Below are positions 1 through 9,224 of a DNA stretch of 64,000 bases, piece after piece. Source of the DNA: Gallaecimonas sp045291545 (GTDB taxonomy: Bacteria > Pseudomonadota > Gammaproteobacteria > Enterobacterales > Gallaecimonadaceae); the NCBI RefSeq assembly GCF_045291545.1, contig NZ_CP149514.1, positions 2,294,001-2,358,000 of the forward strand. The letters run 5' to 3'. A program made the translations under genes and the position numbers. The notes below the pieces were generated by a model. It did no database searches, was not told where the DNA came from, and saw only the letters and a program-made list of their open reading frames with translations. Within the stretch, counting starts at the first letter, position 1, and every line of letters begins with the position of its first letter.

Positions 1-9
1 ATTAATGCC

Positions 10-939
10 TTAGCGCAAATCTGCGGGCACTGCAAAGACGATATTTTCTTCTCTGCCTTGGGTTTCAGTCACCGTGTCCGCCCCCCATTCACGCAGTTTT
101 TCAATCACTTGCTGCACCAATATCTCCGGCGCAGAGGCTCCGGCAGTAACACCAACGGCGTTGACGCCAGCAAGCCAGCTTTTATCTATATTATCTGCTG
201 CATCAATGAGATAGGCCGTAGAGCCAACTTTCTCAGCCAGCTCCCGGAGGCGGTTGGAATTGGACGAGTTTTTCGCGCCAACCACTAGAACCAGCTGAGC
301 CTGGTGCGCCAGTGCCCGCACCGCATCCTGGCGATTTTGGGTGGCGTAGCAGATATCATCCTTGCGGGGGCCTTCAATTTCCGGGAAGCGCTGACGCAAG
401 GCGTCAATCACATCAGAGGTATCATCAACAGACAGCGTGGTCTGGGTCACGAAACAAAGGTTAGCGGCATCCTTGACCTGCAAGCGGCTTACATCCGCGG
501 GGGATTCCACCAGATAAATGCCACCCTCGGCATTGTGATACTGCCCCATGGTACCTTCCACTTCCGGGTGTCCGGCATGGCCAATAAGGATGGTTTCCAT
601 CCCCTTTTTAGAGGCTCGGGCCACTTCCATATGCACTTTGGTGACTAACGGGCAGGTTGCATCAAAAACACGCAGGCCGCGCGCTTTCGCTTCATTGCGT
701 ACCGCCTGTGACACCCCGTGGGCACTGAAGATGACAATGGCATCATCCGGCACTTCGCTGAGTTCATCGACGAATACAGCGCCGCGGTCTCGCAAAGAGC
801 CCACCACATATTTGTTATGGACCACTTCATGGCGCACATAAATGGGCGCGCCAAACAGCTCCAGCGCCCGTTCAACGATGCTGATGGCGCGGTCAACGCC
901 AGCACAAAAGCCACGAGGATTGGCCAAAAGTACCTGCAT
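10..939 (-). CDS. ispH: 4-hydroxy-3-methylbut-2-enyl diphosphate reductase (IspH/LytB)
   Basis: IspH performs the last step of the MEP isoprenoid pathway, reducing HMBPP to IPP and DMAPP with a [4Fe-4S] cluster in the cytosol. The 309-residue protein has the family length and the three cluster cysteines: Cys12 in PRGFCAGV, Cys96 in DATCPLV and one near residue 197 in ICYATQ. The ATG overlaps the fkpB stop by one base (TGATG), so translation is coupled. It is the last gene of the ribF-ileS-lspA-fkpB-ispH series, the usual gammaproteobacterial order. Confidence 0.97.
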   Translation of the reverse strand: MQVLLANPRGFCAGVDRAISIVERALELFGAPIYVRHEVVHNKYVVGSLRDRGAVFVDELSEVPDDAIVIFSAHGVSQAVRNEAKARGLRVFDATCPLVTKVHMEVARASKKGMETILIGHAGHPEVEGTMGQYHNAEGGIYLVESPADVSRLQVKDAANLCFVTQTTLSVDDTSDVIDALRQRFPEIEGPRKDDICYATQNRQDAVRALAHQAQLVLVVGAKNSSNSNRLRELAEKVGSTAYLIDAADNIDKSWLAGVNAVGVTAGASAPEILVQQVIEKLREWGADTVTETQGREENIVFAVPADLR

Positions 940-1376
940 CAGTCAGCTACCTCTACAATTTCCACCTCAAAGGTGAGCTTCTGGCCCGCCAGCGGATGAT
1001 TGAAATCGACCGTCACGGAGTTACCCGCCACAGCGCGGATAATGCCCGGAATTTCGGCGCCATTGGGCTGTTCAAATAACATCACCGCGCCTTCTTCCGG
1101 CACTTCGCCAGCAAACTTTTCCCGATCAACATGATAGATGTTGTCAGGGTTGGGCTGGCCAAAAGCATCTTCTGGCTCCAGCTCAAACGTCTTTTGCTGA
1201 CCGGCCACCAGGCCCAGCAGGCACTTTTCAAAGTTTTCGGTCAGGCTACCATCACCCATGCGAAACTTTGCCGGTTTACCGCTCATGCGGGTACTGTCGG
1301 CGGCGCTGCCATCACTGAGCTTGATGGTGAAATGCATCACCACCTGGCTGTTGCCTGTAATACTGTTACTGCTCAT
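939..1376 (-). CDS. fkpB: FKBP-type peptidyl-prolyl cis-trans isomerase (SlpA/FkpB)
   Basis: A 145-residue FKBP of the SlyD-like subgroup. An N-terminal FKBP half (HFTIKLSDGS near residue 15) is interrupted by an insert-in-flap chaperone domain (about residues 65-120), and the FKBP strand ending in EVEIVEVAD closes the protein. It lacks the His/Cys-rich tail of SlyD, which argues for FkpB. The family catalyses prolyl isomerisation and chaperones folding in the cytosol. It overlaps the lspA stop by four bases and the ispH start by one. Assignment is supported by both sequence and the conserved lspA-fkpB-ispH order. Confidence 0.93.
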   Translation of the reverse strand: MSSNSITGNSQVVMHFTIKLSDGSAADSTRMSGKPAKFRMGDGSLTENFEKCLLGLVAGQQKTFELEPEDAFGQPNPDNIYHVDREKFAGEVPEEGAVMLFEQPNGAEIPGIIRAVAGNSVTVDFNHPLAGQKLTFEVEIVEVAD

Positions 1377-1852
1377 TTGCTCTTCTCATCTTTGCGAAAG
1401 GACGCCAGCACCAGCAGCACGGCGCCCATACAGATGGCGGAATCAGCGACGTTAAACGCCGGCCAACTCCACTGGCCCAGATGAAAGTCGAGAAAATCGA
1501 CCACAAAACCGTGGATCATCCGGTCGTACAGGTTACCTAGGGCACCGCCTATGACCAGCGCGCTGCCACCGGCCTGCAAAAAGTCTTTTGCTGGTAACCG
1601 CCGCATCCAGATCAGCAATGCCAGGCACACCGCAATGGCCAGCCCGGTAAACAACCAGCGCTGCCAGCCACCGGCTTCGCTTAAAAACGAGAAGGCCGCG
1701 CCATAGTTGCGCACATAGGTAAGGTTAAAAAAGCCGGTGATCACCTTGCGTTCAAAGAGCGCAAAGTGATGCAGCACCGCGTATTTAGTGGCCAGATCAA
1801 CAGCGATCACTACTGCCGTCAGCCATAACCAACGAAGACCGGTAGACATCAT
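1373..1852 (-). CDS. lspA: Lipoprotein signal peptidase (signal peptidase II)
   Basis: LspA is the inner-membrane aspartyl protease that removes the signal peptide of prolipoproteins after Lgt has added diacylglycerol; lgt lies elsewhere in this window. The 159 residues form four predicted membrane helices. The two catalytic aspartates sit in the motifs GNLYDRMIHG and VVDFLDFH in the C-terminal half. Two ATG codons are adjacent (1852 and 1849); the first overlaps the ileS stop as ATGA. Length is normal for the family. Confidence 0.96.
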   Translation of the reverse strand: MMSTGLRWLWLTAVVIAVDLATKYAVLHHFALFERKVITGFFNLTYVRNYGAAFSFLSEAGGWQRWLFTGLAIAVCLALLIWMRRLPAKDFLQAGGSALVIGGALGNLYDRMIHGFVVDFLDFHLGQWSWPAFNVADSAICMGAVLLVLASFRKDEKSK

Positions 1853-4677
1853 ACGAAATGGCGCTCCTCACCCTGACCGTCGACATTACTGACACAGCGC
1901 AGGCAAATGCTCGGATGCTCGGGGTTTTGCCCGACATCACTACGGTGATGCCAGCAGCGCTCGCACTTTTCACCTTCAGCACGTTCAACCTGCACGGCCA
2001 GGCCGGTAATTTCGCTGCTCTGCCAGGCCTCTGCGTTGCTGTCAGTACTGAGACTGGCAGCAGACGTCAGCAAGGCAAAGCGCAGCTCATCACCGAGGCT
2101 GGCCAAGCGCTCATGGAGTACGGTGTCGCAATACAGTGTCACTTTGGCATCCAATGGGCCGCCGATAAGACCGTTGTTACGCGCCTGCTCCAGGGCTTTA
2201 TTGACTTCGTCACGAACGCTGAGCATTTGCAGCCAGAAGCCATCACCCAGCTCAGCTTCGTCAGCAAGGCGCTGTAAACCGCTGAACCATTCGGCAGTGA
2301 ATACAAAGCGGCCACGCTCGCCCGGCAGCGCTTCCCAGATCTCCTGGGCGGTAAAGCTGAGGATCGGCGCCATCCAGCGCACCAGCGCTTCACTGATGAG
2401 ATACAGCGCACTCTGGCAGGAGCGGCGTGCGTTGGAATCGGCCTTGGCGGTGTACTGGCGGTCTTTAATCACATCCAGATAGAAGCTGCCCAGTTCAATG
2501 GAGCAGAAATGCATGAGCTTCTGATAAACCACATGGAACTGGTAGCTGTCATAGGCCTGGATAATATCCTCTTGCAGCTGCGCGGCGCGGCTCACCATCC
2601 AGCGGTCCAACGCTACCATCTCATCCAACGCTACCATATCGGTGGCCGGATCAAAGCCGCTCATATTCGCCAGCAGGAAGCGGCCGGTATTACGGATGCG
2701 CCGATAGGCATCCGCGGAACGCTTAAGAATTTCATCGGAGACCGTCATCTCGGCGGTGTAGTTGCTGGAAGCCACCCACAACCGCAGGATATCCGCCCCC
2801 AAGGCATTCATGACTTTCTGCGGGGCGATAACATTGCCCAGTGACTTAGACATCTTGCGGCCTTTGCCGTCGACGGTGAAGCCGTGTGTGAGCAACGCTT
2901 TATACGGCGCATGGCCATCAATGGCACAACCGGTCAGCAGCGAGGAGTGAAACCAGCCACGGTGCTGATCTGAGCCTTCCAGGTACAGATCGGCCACCGG
3001 CCCTTGCTGATGCGCCAACGGATTTGAACCACGCAGCACGTGCCAGTGAGTGGTGCCGGAATCAAACCAGACATCCAGGGTGTCACTGATCTTGTCGTAG
3101 TCAGCGGCGTCATCACCCAGCAACTCACCGGCGTCGAGCTTGAACCAGGCTTCAATACCACCCTGCTCTACCCGCTGCGCTACCGCTTCCATCAGCTCCA
3201 GCGTGCGCGGGTGCTGCTCGCCGGTAGCTTTGTGCAGGAAAAAGGGAATTGGCACGCCCCAGTTGCGCTGGCGTGAGATACACCAATCCGGGCGGCCGGC
3301 AATCATGTTGTGCAGCCGTGGTTTACCCCAGGCAGGCACGAATTCGGTCTGTTCAATGGCTTCCAAGGCGCTCTCGCGCAGGGTTTTGCCATTACTGCCC
3401 TGCACGTCCATCCCCACAAACCATTGGGCGGTGGCACGGTAAATCACCGGCGTTTTGTGACGCCAGCAATGCATGTAGCTGTGATTGATCCGCTTGTGTG
3501 CTAGCAGATTGCCACTCTCGGCCAGCTTTTCGACAATTTTCGGGTTGGCATCCCAGATTTTCAGGCCGCCAAAATACGGCAGGTCATCCACATAAACACC
3601 GTCACCCTGCACCGGGTTAATGATGTCGTCATTGCTCATACCGTAGTGCTTGCAGGTGTAGAAGTCGTCTTCACCATAAGCCGGGGCGGAATGGACAATA
3701 CCGGTACCGGCGTCCATTTCGACGTAATCAGCCAGAAAAACCGGTGAGTAACGCTCATAAAGCGGGTGTTGAAAGCGAATGTTTTCCAGGCGCTCACCCG
3801 TGCTGGTAGCCAACACCTGGCCTTCCAGACCGAAACGGGCCAGGCAGTCAGCCACCAGCTCGCTGGCCAGTAACAGCAGGCGCTCGCCGGTATCAACCAA
3901 AGCGTAGTGATGTTCCGGGTGGATATTCAGTGCCTGGTTAGCCGGAATGGTCCACGGGGTGGTAGTCCAGATCACCACCGCCGCCGGTTTGGGCAAGCTG
4001 TCCAAACCAAAAGCGGCTGCCAGTTTGTCGCTGTCGGCTACCGGAAAGGCAACATCAATGGCATCCGATTTTTTATCCTGATATTCCACTTCGGCTTCGG
4101 CCAAAGCGGAGCCACAGTCAAAGCACCAGTTCACCGGTTTCAGGCCTTTAAAGACGTAACCGGCCTCCACCATTTTTGCCAGCGCCCGGATCTCGCCGGC
4201 TTCATTGGCATAGTTCATGGTCAGGTAGGGTTTGTCCCATTGCCCGAATACGCCCAAGCGTTTGAAATCAGCCATCTGGCCTTTGACTTGTTCAGCGGCG
4301 TAAGCGCGCGACAGTTCGCGGGTTTTCTCACCGCCGAGCTGTTTGCCGTGCAGCGTTTCAATCTTGTGCTCAATGGGTAGACCATGACAGTCCCAACCCG
4401 GCACATAAGGGGCGTCAAAACCGGCCAGGGTTTTGGACTTCACAATGAAATCCTTGAGGATTTTATTGACAGAGTGGCCGATGTGAATGTCGCCGTTCGC
4501 ATACGGAGGGCCGTCATGCAGAATAAACTGATCCCGGCCAGCGCGGGCCTGACGAATGGCCTCGTAAATGCCTTCGGCCTCCCACGTTTTCAACATATCG
4601 GGCTCGCGCTTGGCCAGGTTGCCGCGCATCGGGAAGGCCGTTTCCGGCAAGTTCAGGGTGGCTTTGTAGTCACGCAT
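1849..4677 (-). CDS. ileS: Isoleucyl-tRNA synthetase
   Basis: Class I aminoacyl-tRNA synthetase charging tRNA-Ile. It shows the HIGH-type motif (PPYANGDIHIGH near residue 60), the KMSKS loop (GRKMSKSLGN near residue 600), the editing domain between them and a C-terminal zinc finger (CERCW, CLRC). I use the ATG at 4677, giving about 942 residues and an N-terminus (MRDYKATLNLPET) that matches the family; a GTG at 4689 would add four residues with no better ribosome site. It sits between ribF and lspA, the standard order. Confidence 0.97.
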   Translation of the reverse strand: MRDYKATLNLPETAFPMRGNLAKREPDMLKTWEAEGIYEAIRQARAGRDQFILHDGPPYANGDIHIGHSVNKILKDFIVKSKTLAGFDAPYVPGWDCHGLPIEHKIETLHGKQLGGEKTRELSRAYAAEQVKGQMADFKRLGVFGQWDKPYLTMNYANEAGEIRALAKMVEAGYVFKGLKPVNWCFDCGSALAEAEVEYQDKKSDAIDVAFPVADSDKLAAAFGLDSLPKPAAVVIWTTTPWTIPANQALNIHPEHHYALVDTGERLLLLASELVADCLARFGLEGQVLATSTGERLENIRFQHPLYERYSPVFLADYVEMDAGTGIVHSAPAYGEDDFYTCKHYGMSNDDIINPVQGDGVYVDDLPYFGGLKIWDANPKIVEKLAESGNLLAHKRINHSYMHCWRHKTPVIYRATAQWFVGMDVQGSNGKTLRESALEAIEQTEFVPAWGKPRLHNMIAGRPDWCISRQRNWGVPIPFFLHKATGEQHPRTLELMEAVAQRVEQGGIEAWFKLDAGELLGDDAADYDKISDTLDVWFDSGTTHWHVLRGSNPLAHQQGPVADLYLEGSDQHRGWFHSSLLTGCAIDGHAPYKALLTHGFTVDGKGRKMSKSLGNVIAPQKVMNALGADILRLWVASSNYTAEMTVSDEILKRSADAYRRIRNTGRFLLANMSGFDPATDMVALDEMVALDRWMVSRAAQLQEDIIQAYDSYQFHVVYQKLMHFCSIELGSFYLDVIKDRQYTAKADSNARRSCQSALYLISEALVRWMAPILSFTAQEIWEALPGERGRFVFTAEWFSGLQRLADEAELGDGFWLQMLSVRDEVNKALEQARNNGLIGGPLDAKVTLYCDTVLHERLASLGDELRFALLTSAASLSTDSNAEAWQSSEITGLAVQVERAEGEKCERCWHHRSDVGQNPEHPSICLRCVSNVDGQGEERHFV

Positions 4678-4685
4678 GTTCGGGA

Positions 4686-5627
4686 TCACTCAGACAATTG
4701 CTTTCGATTGGCAAAAAAGGCACGAGCGGCTTGCTCGTCCTGCTCGATCTGGCTGCGCAGTTGTTCCAGCGACGCAAAGCGTTGCTCGTCTCGCAGCTTG
4801 TTTCTCAATATGACATCCAGCTGGCAGCCATAGAGGTCACCGGCGAAATCAAGCAGGTGAACCTCCAATGTGGGTACTGTGCCATTAACCGTAGGCTTAA
4901 CGCCAATATTGGCAATACCCGGCCAGGCTGCAGCGTCAGCTCCCAGCACATCAACGGCAAAGACACCGGATACCGGGCTGACATTACGTTTCAAAGGCAA
5001 GTTCACCGTCGGAAAGCCGATACTGCGGCCACGCTTGGCGCCATGGTGTACCCGGCCACTGATGGAAAAAGGCCTGCCGAGCATCGCTGCGGCATCATCC
5101 AGACGGCTTGCAGCCAGGGCCTGGCGAATACGGGTACTGGACACCCGATCATTGACCAGGCAGAAGCTGTCAGTGTTGACCACGGCAAAACCATGTTGCT
5201 GGCCGGCCACCTGCAACATGGTGAAATCACCCCGGCGATGGTGGCCAAAACGAAAATCATCGCCGACCACCAAAAAGCGCACACCGAGCTTTTCTACCAA
5301 CTGGGCAATAAAGGTTTCTGGCTCCTGGCTGGCAAAACGAGGATTAAAGGGTTCAACGATGACCCGCTCCAGCCCCAACTCTGCCAGTGCCCGCACCTTG
5401 TCGCGCAAGCGCGATAACCGGGCCGGTGCTTTGTCGCCCAGAAACAGCTCCAGTGGCTGCGGCTCAAACAGCATCACGGTCGCCGACAAACCCAGTTGCT
5501 GCGCCTTGGCCATTAATTGCTGCAATACCGCTTGGTGACCAAGATGCACGCCATCAAAGTTGCCAATGGTCAGCACACAGCCGTGGTGCTCGGCCCGGAC
5601 GTTGTATAATCCGCGAATTAACTCCAT
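4686..5627 (-). CDS. ribF: Bifunctional riboflavin kinase / FAD synthetase
   Basis: RibF converts riboflavin to FMN and then FAD in the cytosol. The N-terminal nucleotidyltransferase domain carries GNFDGVHLGHQ (about residues 22-32), and the C-terminal flavokinase domain carries RSIGFPTVNL (about residue 200). Its 313 residues are the usual length. The ATG with the family start MELIRGLYNV is used. The downstream ileS begins within or just after the ribF stop, so the two are probably co-translated. Confidence 0.96.
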   Translation of the reverse strand: MELIRGLYNVRAEHHGCVLTIGNFDGVHLGHQAVLQQLMAKAQQLGLSATVMLFEPQPLELFLGDKAPARLSRLRDKVRALAELGLERVIVEPFNPRFASQEPETFIAQLVEKLGVRFLVVGDDFRFGHHRRGDFTMLQVAGQQHGFAVVNTDSFCLVNDRVSSTRIRQALAASRLDDAAAMLGRPFSISGRVHHGAKRGRSIGFPTVNLPLKRNVSPVSGVFAVDVLGADAAAWPGIANIGVKPTVNGTVPTLEVHLLDFAGDLYGCQLDVILRNKLRDEQRFASLEQLRSQIEQDEQAARAFFANRKQLSE

Positions 5628-5680
5628 GAAACCTGTCAGCCTGCCCGAAAAACCGCCCGATTATACCTGAGCGCCCGGCG

Positions 5681-7252
5681 CTATTCACCTGAACGCAAAT
5701 GCCGTGGCCGAAAGCCGCTGGCCAGCAACGCCAGCAGGTAACTCAAACCGCCGCCAGCAATCAGCCCCAGCAGCCATAAGGGCCGCTGCGCCAAGCTCAT
5801 CTGCTCCCACTGTGCCAGCGGCGGACTCAACCACAGTAGCACCAGCACCATGACCGTGGTTGCCAGGACAATGCGCAGCAAAGTCCAGGCGGTTTGTGCT
5901 CCGGGGCGATAAACGTTACGGCGCCACAGCCCGGCGGCCAGCAGGCCGGCATTGAGATAAGCCGACAGCGCTGTAGCAGCGGCCAGGCCGATGTAGCCCA
6001 GTTGGTCGCCAAGCGCGGTCGCCAGGACGATGTTAAAGGCCATATTCGAGACCATGGCGATAATGCCGATACGTACCGGCGTCTTGGTGTCCTGTTGCGC
6101 GTAAAAGCCCGGCGCCAGCACCTTGATCATCATAAAAGCAACAAGCCCGGAACCATAAGCCCACAAGGCCCAGGAGGCGCCAATGGCCGCTTTGACATTA
6201 AAGGCCCCGTGCAGGAACAGCACCATCAGCAATGGTGCGGCCAGCACCACCAGCCCTGCCGCGGCCGGCAGACCCAGCAGCAGTACCATCCGCACTCCCC
6301 AATCCATGTCGGCGGCAAAGGCCTGTGGATCCTTGCCGGCATGGCGGCGTGACAGGCTCGGCAAAATCACCGTGGCAATGGCAATACCAAACAGGCCAAG
6401 CGGAAATTCCAACAAGCGGTCAGCATAATACAGCCAGGAAATTGACCCCCCAACCAGCCAGGAAGCAATAAAGGTATCAAGCAACAGATTGATTTGGCTG
6501 ACCGATACCCCAAACAACGCCGGGAGCATCAACTGGCGAATGCGGCTGACGTCTTTATCGTGCCAATCCCAGCGTGGCCGCCGTAAAAAGCCGGCTTTTA
6601 TCATAAAAGGCAACTGGAACAACAGCTGCACTATGCCCCCTAAAAACACCCCCCAGGCCAGGCCAATTTCGGGCTGCGCCAGGCGCGGCGCCAGATAAAG
6701 GGCGCAAAGGATAATAGCGACATTAAGAAACACCGGCGTGAAGGCCGCCACCGCAAACCGGCCGAGGGTGTTCAGCACGGCACCGGCTAATGCCGTCAGG
6801 CTGATAAACCACAAATAAGGGAAGGTGATTTTCAGCATTAACGCCGCCAGTTCAAACTTGGCGCCATCCGGCTCACCATGTAACCAAGCCACAAACCAGC
6901 CGGTACCAAACAACGCTGCCAATACCGGTGAGCCAATTACACCGGCCAGGGTAACCAGGGTAATGATCGTACCTAAGGTGCCAGACACCTTCGCCACCAG
7001 CGCGCGCATGGCATCTTCACCGCGGTTTTGCTGCACATCCGCCAGCACCGGCACAAATGCCTGGGAAAAAGCCCCTTCAGCAAACAGCCGGCGCAAAAAA
7101 TTGGGAATTTTCTGGGCAAAGAAATACACATCGGCAGCGTTGCCGGCCCCCAGCAGGTTGGCAATCACCACGTCACGGAGCAGGCCCAACACGCGGGAAA
7201 TAAGGGTCATGAAACTGACCACAGCACTGGCTTTGAGAAGTTTACGGCTCAA
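5681..7252 (-). CDS. murJ: Lipid II flippase MurJ (MviN)
   Basis: MurJ moves lipid II across the inner membrane for peptidoglycan synthesis. The protein shows 13-14 hydrophobic segments and the family N-terminal signature SRVLGLLRDVVIA. I prefer a TTG start at 7252 because AAAGGA lies six bases upstream and the product (523 residues) then begins like the family. An upstream in-frame ATG at 7294 would add 14 basic residues (MAIAHRLFRHK) not typical of MurJ and without a clear ribosome site. The following ribF gene is 53 bp away on the same strand. Confidence 0.94.
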   Translation of the reverse strand: MSRKLLKASAVVSFMTLISRVLGLLRDVVIANLLGAGNAADVYFFAQKIPNFLRRLFAEGAFSQAFVPVLADVQQNRGEDAMRALVAKVSGTLGTIITLVTLAGVIGSPVLAALFGTGWFVAWLHGEPDGAKFELAALMLKITFPYLWFISLTALAGAVLNTLGRFAVAAFTPVFLNVAIILCALYLAPRLAQPEIGLAWGVFLGGIVQLLFQLPFMIKAGFLRRPRWDWHDKDVSRIRQLMLPALFGVSVSQINLLLDTFIASWLVGGSISWLYYADRLLEFPLGLFGIAIATVILPSLSRRHAGKDPQAFAADMDWGVRMVLLLGLPAAAGLVVLAAPLLMVLFLHGAFNVKAAIGASWALWAYGSGLVAFMMIKVLAPGFYAQQDTKTPVRIGIIAMVSNMAFNIVLATALGDQLGYIGLAAATALSAYLNAGLLAAGLWRRNVYRPGAQTAWTLLRIVLATTVMVLVLLWLSPPLAQWEQMSLAQRPLWLLGLIAGGGLSYLLALLASGFRPRHLRSGE

Positions 7253-7380
7253 ACGGTATCCTTTATGGCGAAAAAGCCTGTGGGCGATGGCCATAATTCT
7301 GCTAGAATGGCCGGCATATTATCGCTCAACGTCTGCGGATGCCAACGCCCGATGCTTGGCATAATTTTTAGTCGATCTGT

Positions 7381-7409
7381 TTGACAACGGCGGCTAAAAC
7401 GGGCATATT
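7381..7409 (+). promoter_or_regulatory. Sigma-70 promoter of rpsT
   Basis: A perfect -35 hexamer TTGACA (7381-7386) and a CATATT -10 (7404-7409) are separated by 17 bp. They lie about 45 bp before the rpsT start, with no other gene between. Seen directly; activity is inferred. Confidence 0.7.
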
Positions 7410-7455
7410 CCGTGGCCTTTTGATATTGGACCTCTCGAATTTTAGGAGTTAGACC

Positions 7456-7716
7456 TTGGCTAACATCAAGTCTGCGAAGAAGCGCGCGATCCAGGCTGAG
7501 AAGCGCCGTCAGCACAACGCCAGCCGCCGTTCTATGCTGCGCACCTTCGTTAAAAAAGTACGTGCCGCCATCGACACCGGTGACAAAGCTACCGCTCAGG
7601 AAGCTTTCAATGCTGCTCAGCCGCTTATCGATCGTATGGCAACCAAAGGCCTGATCCATAAGAACGCTGCCGCTCGCAACAAGGCACGTCTGAACGCGCA
7701 AATCAACGCGCTCTAA
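7456..7716 (+). CDS. rpsT: 30S ribosomal protein S20
   Basis: S20 is a primary 16S rRNA-binding protein of the small subunit. The 86-residue, Lys/Arg/Ala-rich product begins ANIKSAKKRAIQAEKRRQHN after the initiator and has the family length. The start codon is TTG, as known for Escherichia coli rpsT, where the weak start takes part in translational autocontrol; AGGAG lies six bases before it. It is monocistronic, divergent from murJ, with its own promoter and terminator. Confidence 0.97.
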   Translation: MANIKSAKKRAIQAEKRRQHNASRRSMLRTFVKKVRAAIDTGDKATAQEAFNAAQPLIDRMATKGLIHKNAAARNKARLNAQINAL

Positions 7717-7730
7717 GGTCAGCCCTGATA

Positions 7731-7758
7731 AAAAAACCGGCTTCAAGCCGGTTTTTTT
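7731..7758. terminator. Bidirectional rho-independent terminator between rpsT and the ArsR gene
   Basis: The stem AACCGGCTT/AAGCCGGTT is flanked by an A-run on the left and seven T on the right, so it can end transcription from both convergent genes. Confidence 0.85.
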
Positions 7759-7769
7759 ATGTCTGTCAT

Positions 7770-8069
7770 TCAATGGCTGTATAGCCGGTCAAGCAACGCG
7801 ATCAATTCTTCTGCCTCATCACTGTGCAGCGAGTAATACACCGTTTGCGCTTCCTTACGGGTAGTTACCAGACCATCACGACGCAACCAGGCCAGATGCT
7901 GTGACAAGGCTGACTGACTGAGATTAAGCTTTTCGTTGAGCTCACTCACCGACAGCTCATGATGTTGCAGATGTTTCAGAATGCACAAGCGACGTTCATT
8001 GGCCATCGCCTTCAGCAGAGTGACTGCGGGTGTGGCCGGGTCCAACTCGCTTTCTCTGGCAAAATTCAT
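7770..8069 (-). CDS. ArsR-family transcriptional regulator, HlyU-like
   Basis: A 99-residue winged helix-turn-helix repressor. The recognition helix region LSQSALSQHLAWLRRDGLV (residues about 50-68) followed by TRKEAQTVYYSL closely resembles HlyU/BigR/SqrR regulators, which sense sulfane sulfur or oxidants through a cysteine pair. Here the only cysteine I see is Cys29 in the ERRLCIL helix, and the C-terminal position usually holding the partner cysteine reads LYSH. Redox sensing by a disulfide or tetrasulfide bridge therefore seems lost or changed. No metal-site cysteines of the ArsR/SmtB type are present. It stands alone, convergent with rpsT, so its target is not shown by context. Confidence 0.85.
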   Translation of the reverse strand: MNFARESELDPATPAVTLLKAMANERRLCILKHLQHHELSVSELNEKLNLSQSALSQHLAWLRRDGLVTTRKEAQTVYYSLHSDEAEELIALLDRLYSH

Positions 8070-8290
8070 ACTGCTCTCCTTTTTCCCTCGCCAACGTACA
8101 ACCAGCGCTCCCTTTCCACGTGGCTACGCCATGCGAGCTATTGGCACAATAAGTAAAACGCGGTTTAGCTGAAGCTTCACTGAAATAAATAAGAAAATGC
8201 CATACGCCTGTTTTTTAAATGCTTATTGAGGGTTTGGCGGTCCAACCCTCTCTGAGCAAGACAGCAAAAACAGCAGAAAGTTGCGCGCAT

Positions 8291-8330
8291 CTGTTGCTAA
8301 ACGGTCACCTCAGAGTCAAGGGACTGTCAT
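8291..8330 (+). promoter_or_regulatory. Candidate tandem PHO box (PhoB site) upstream of plcP-olsF
   Basis: Four 7-mers occur with an exact 11-bp period: CTGTTGC (8291), CGGTCAC (8302), GAGTCAA (8313) and CTGTCAT (8324). PhoB binds direct repeats of CTGTCAT separated by 4 bp, that is, with an 11-bp period; the last copy is a perfect match and the others keep most of the GTCA core. The repeat ends 45 bp before the plcP ATG. The rest of the 8070-8374 gap holds only AT-rich sequence without a further recognisable signal. Regulation by PhoB is inference. Confidence 0.6.
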
Positions 8331-8374
8331 CTGTAGCCACTAGGCTAAGCTCCCGGATAAATGGGAGATCGACC

Positions 8375-9136
8375 ATGAACCGGCACTATCGCACCTTGTT
8401 CTTGTCTGATCTGCACTTGGGCAGCAAAGACTGCAAAGCAGATTACCTCATTAACCTATTGCGCCAATGCCAGGCTGAGAAGCTGTACCTGCTGGGCGAT
8501 GTCATCGATCTCTGGGCGATGAGCAAACGCAGCCATTGGCCGCACAGCCATACTCAGGTCCTGTTTGAGCTTGAACAGCTTGCCCAGCGCGGCTGCGATA
8601 TTATCTATATTCCCGGCAATCACGATGCTCCGCTGCGCCGCTTTTGTGGCCGCACTTTCACCGGTTTTCGCTTGCAACGCCAGGGCCGCCATCAAATGGC
8701 TGATGGCCGTACTCTGCTGCTGACTCACGGCGACGAATTCGACCCGGTGGTATATCTGGGCAAACTGGAAAGCCTGCTCGGCGATCTCGGTTATGACGTG
8801 TTGTTGTGGCTGAACCGGGTCTGTGCGTTTTGGCGCCGCCGCCTGAAACTGCCCTACTGGTCACTGGCCGGCTACATTAAGCGCCAGGTACCACAAGCCA
8901 ATGCTGCTATCCGGCGCTACCGCCAAGCGGCGATCCATGCCGCTCGCCAGGCGCAGTGTGACGGTGTCATTCTCGGCCATATTCATCAGCCGGAGTGCCT
9001 GCAAATCGATGGCATGCTGTATCTCAATACCGGTGACTTTGTCGACTCCTGCTCCTTTATTGCGGAAACCTACAGCGGTGAGCTGGAGCTGATGCACTGG
9101 ACTGAGCAGCCAGTTCAGCTATTCAAGGCAGCCTGA
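8375..9136 (+). CDS. PlcP/LpxH-type metallophosphoesterase, probable phospholipid-degrading phospholipase C
   Basis: A 253-residue calcineurin-like phosphoesterase without signal peptide. All metal-site motifs are visible: Asp12-x-His14 (SDLHLG), Asp42 (LGDVIDLW), Asn82-His83 (GNHD), His118 (THGDE) and His202/His204 (GHIH). The spacing and the motifs WPHSH, YWSLAGYIK and NTGDFVDSC resemble the PlcP group, which cleaves phosphatidylglycerol or phosphatidylcholine-type lipids to diacylglycerol under phosphate starvation; databases often call these proteins UDP-2,3-diacylglucosamine diphosphatase because of homology to LpxH. I chose ATG 8375 (GGGAG upstream); a longer frame from 8219 would run through the PHO-box repeat. 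The neighbour olsF supports lipid remodelling. A true LpxH role in lipid A synthesis is the main alternative. Confidence 0.75.
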   Translation: MNRHYRTLFLSDLHLGSKDCKADYLINLLRQCQAEKLYLLGDVIDLWAMSKRSHWPHSHTQVLFELEQLAQRGCDIIYIPGNHDAPLRRFCGRTFTGFRLQRQGRHQMADGRTLLLTHGDEFDPVVYLGKLESLLGDLGYDVLLWLNRVCAFWRRRLKLPYWSLAGYIKRQVPQANAAIRRYRQAAIHAARQAQCDGVILGHIHQPECLQIDGMLYLNTGDFVDSCSFIAETYSGELELMHWTEQPVQLFKAA

Positions 9137-9224
9137 CGAGTCATGAAAATGTCATCGGTTTGTTGCTGAGACGACATAAGCATTCCTTAACATTGATGTG
9201 TTTATCCATGTTCAGGATGTGCCT

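Noticed and set aside
8219..8374. N-terminal extension of the PlcP-type gene by 52 codons
   Set aside because: The extension has no phosphoesterase similarity, passes through the PHO-box repeat and lacks a better ribosome site than ATG 8375.
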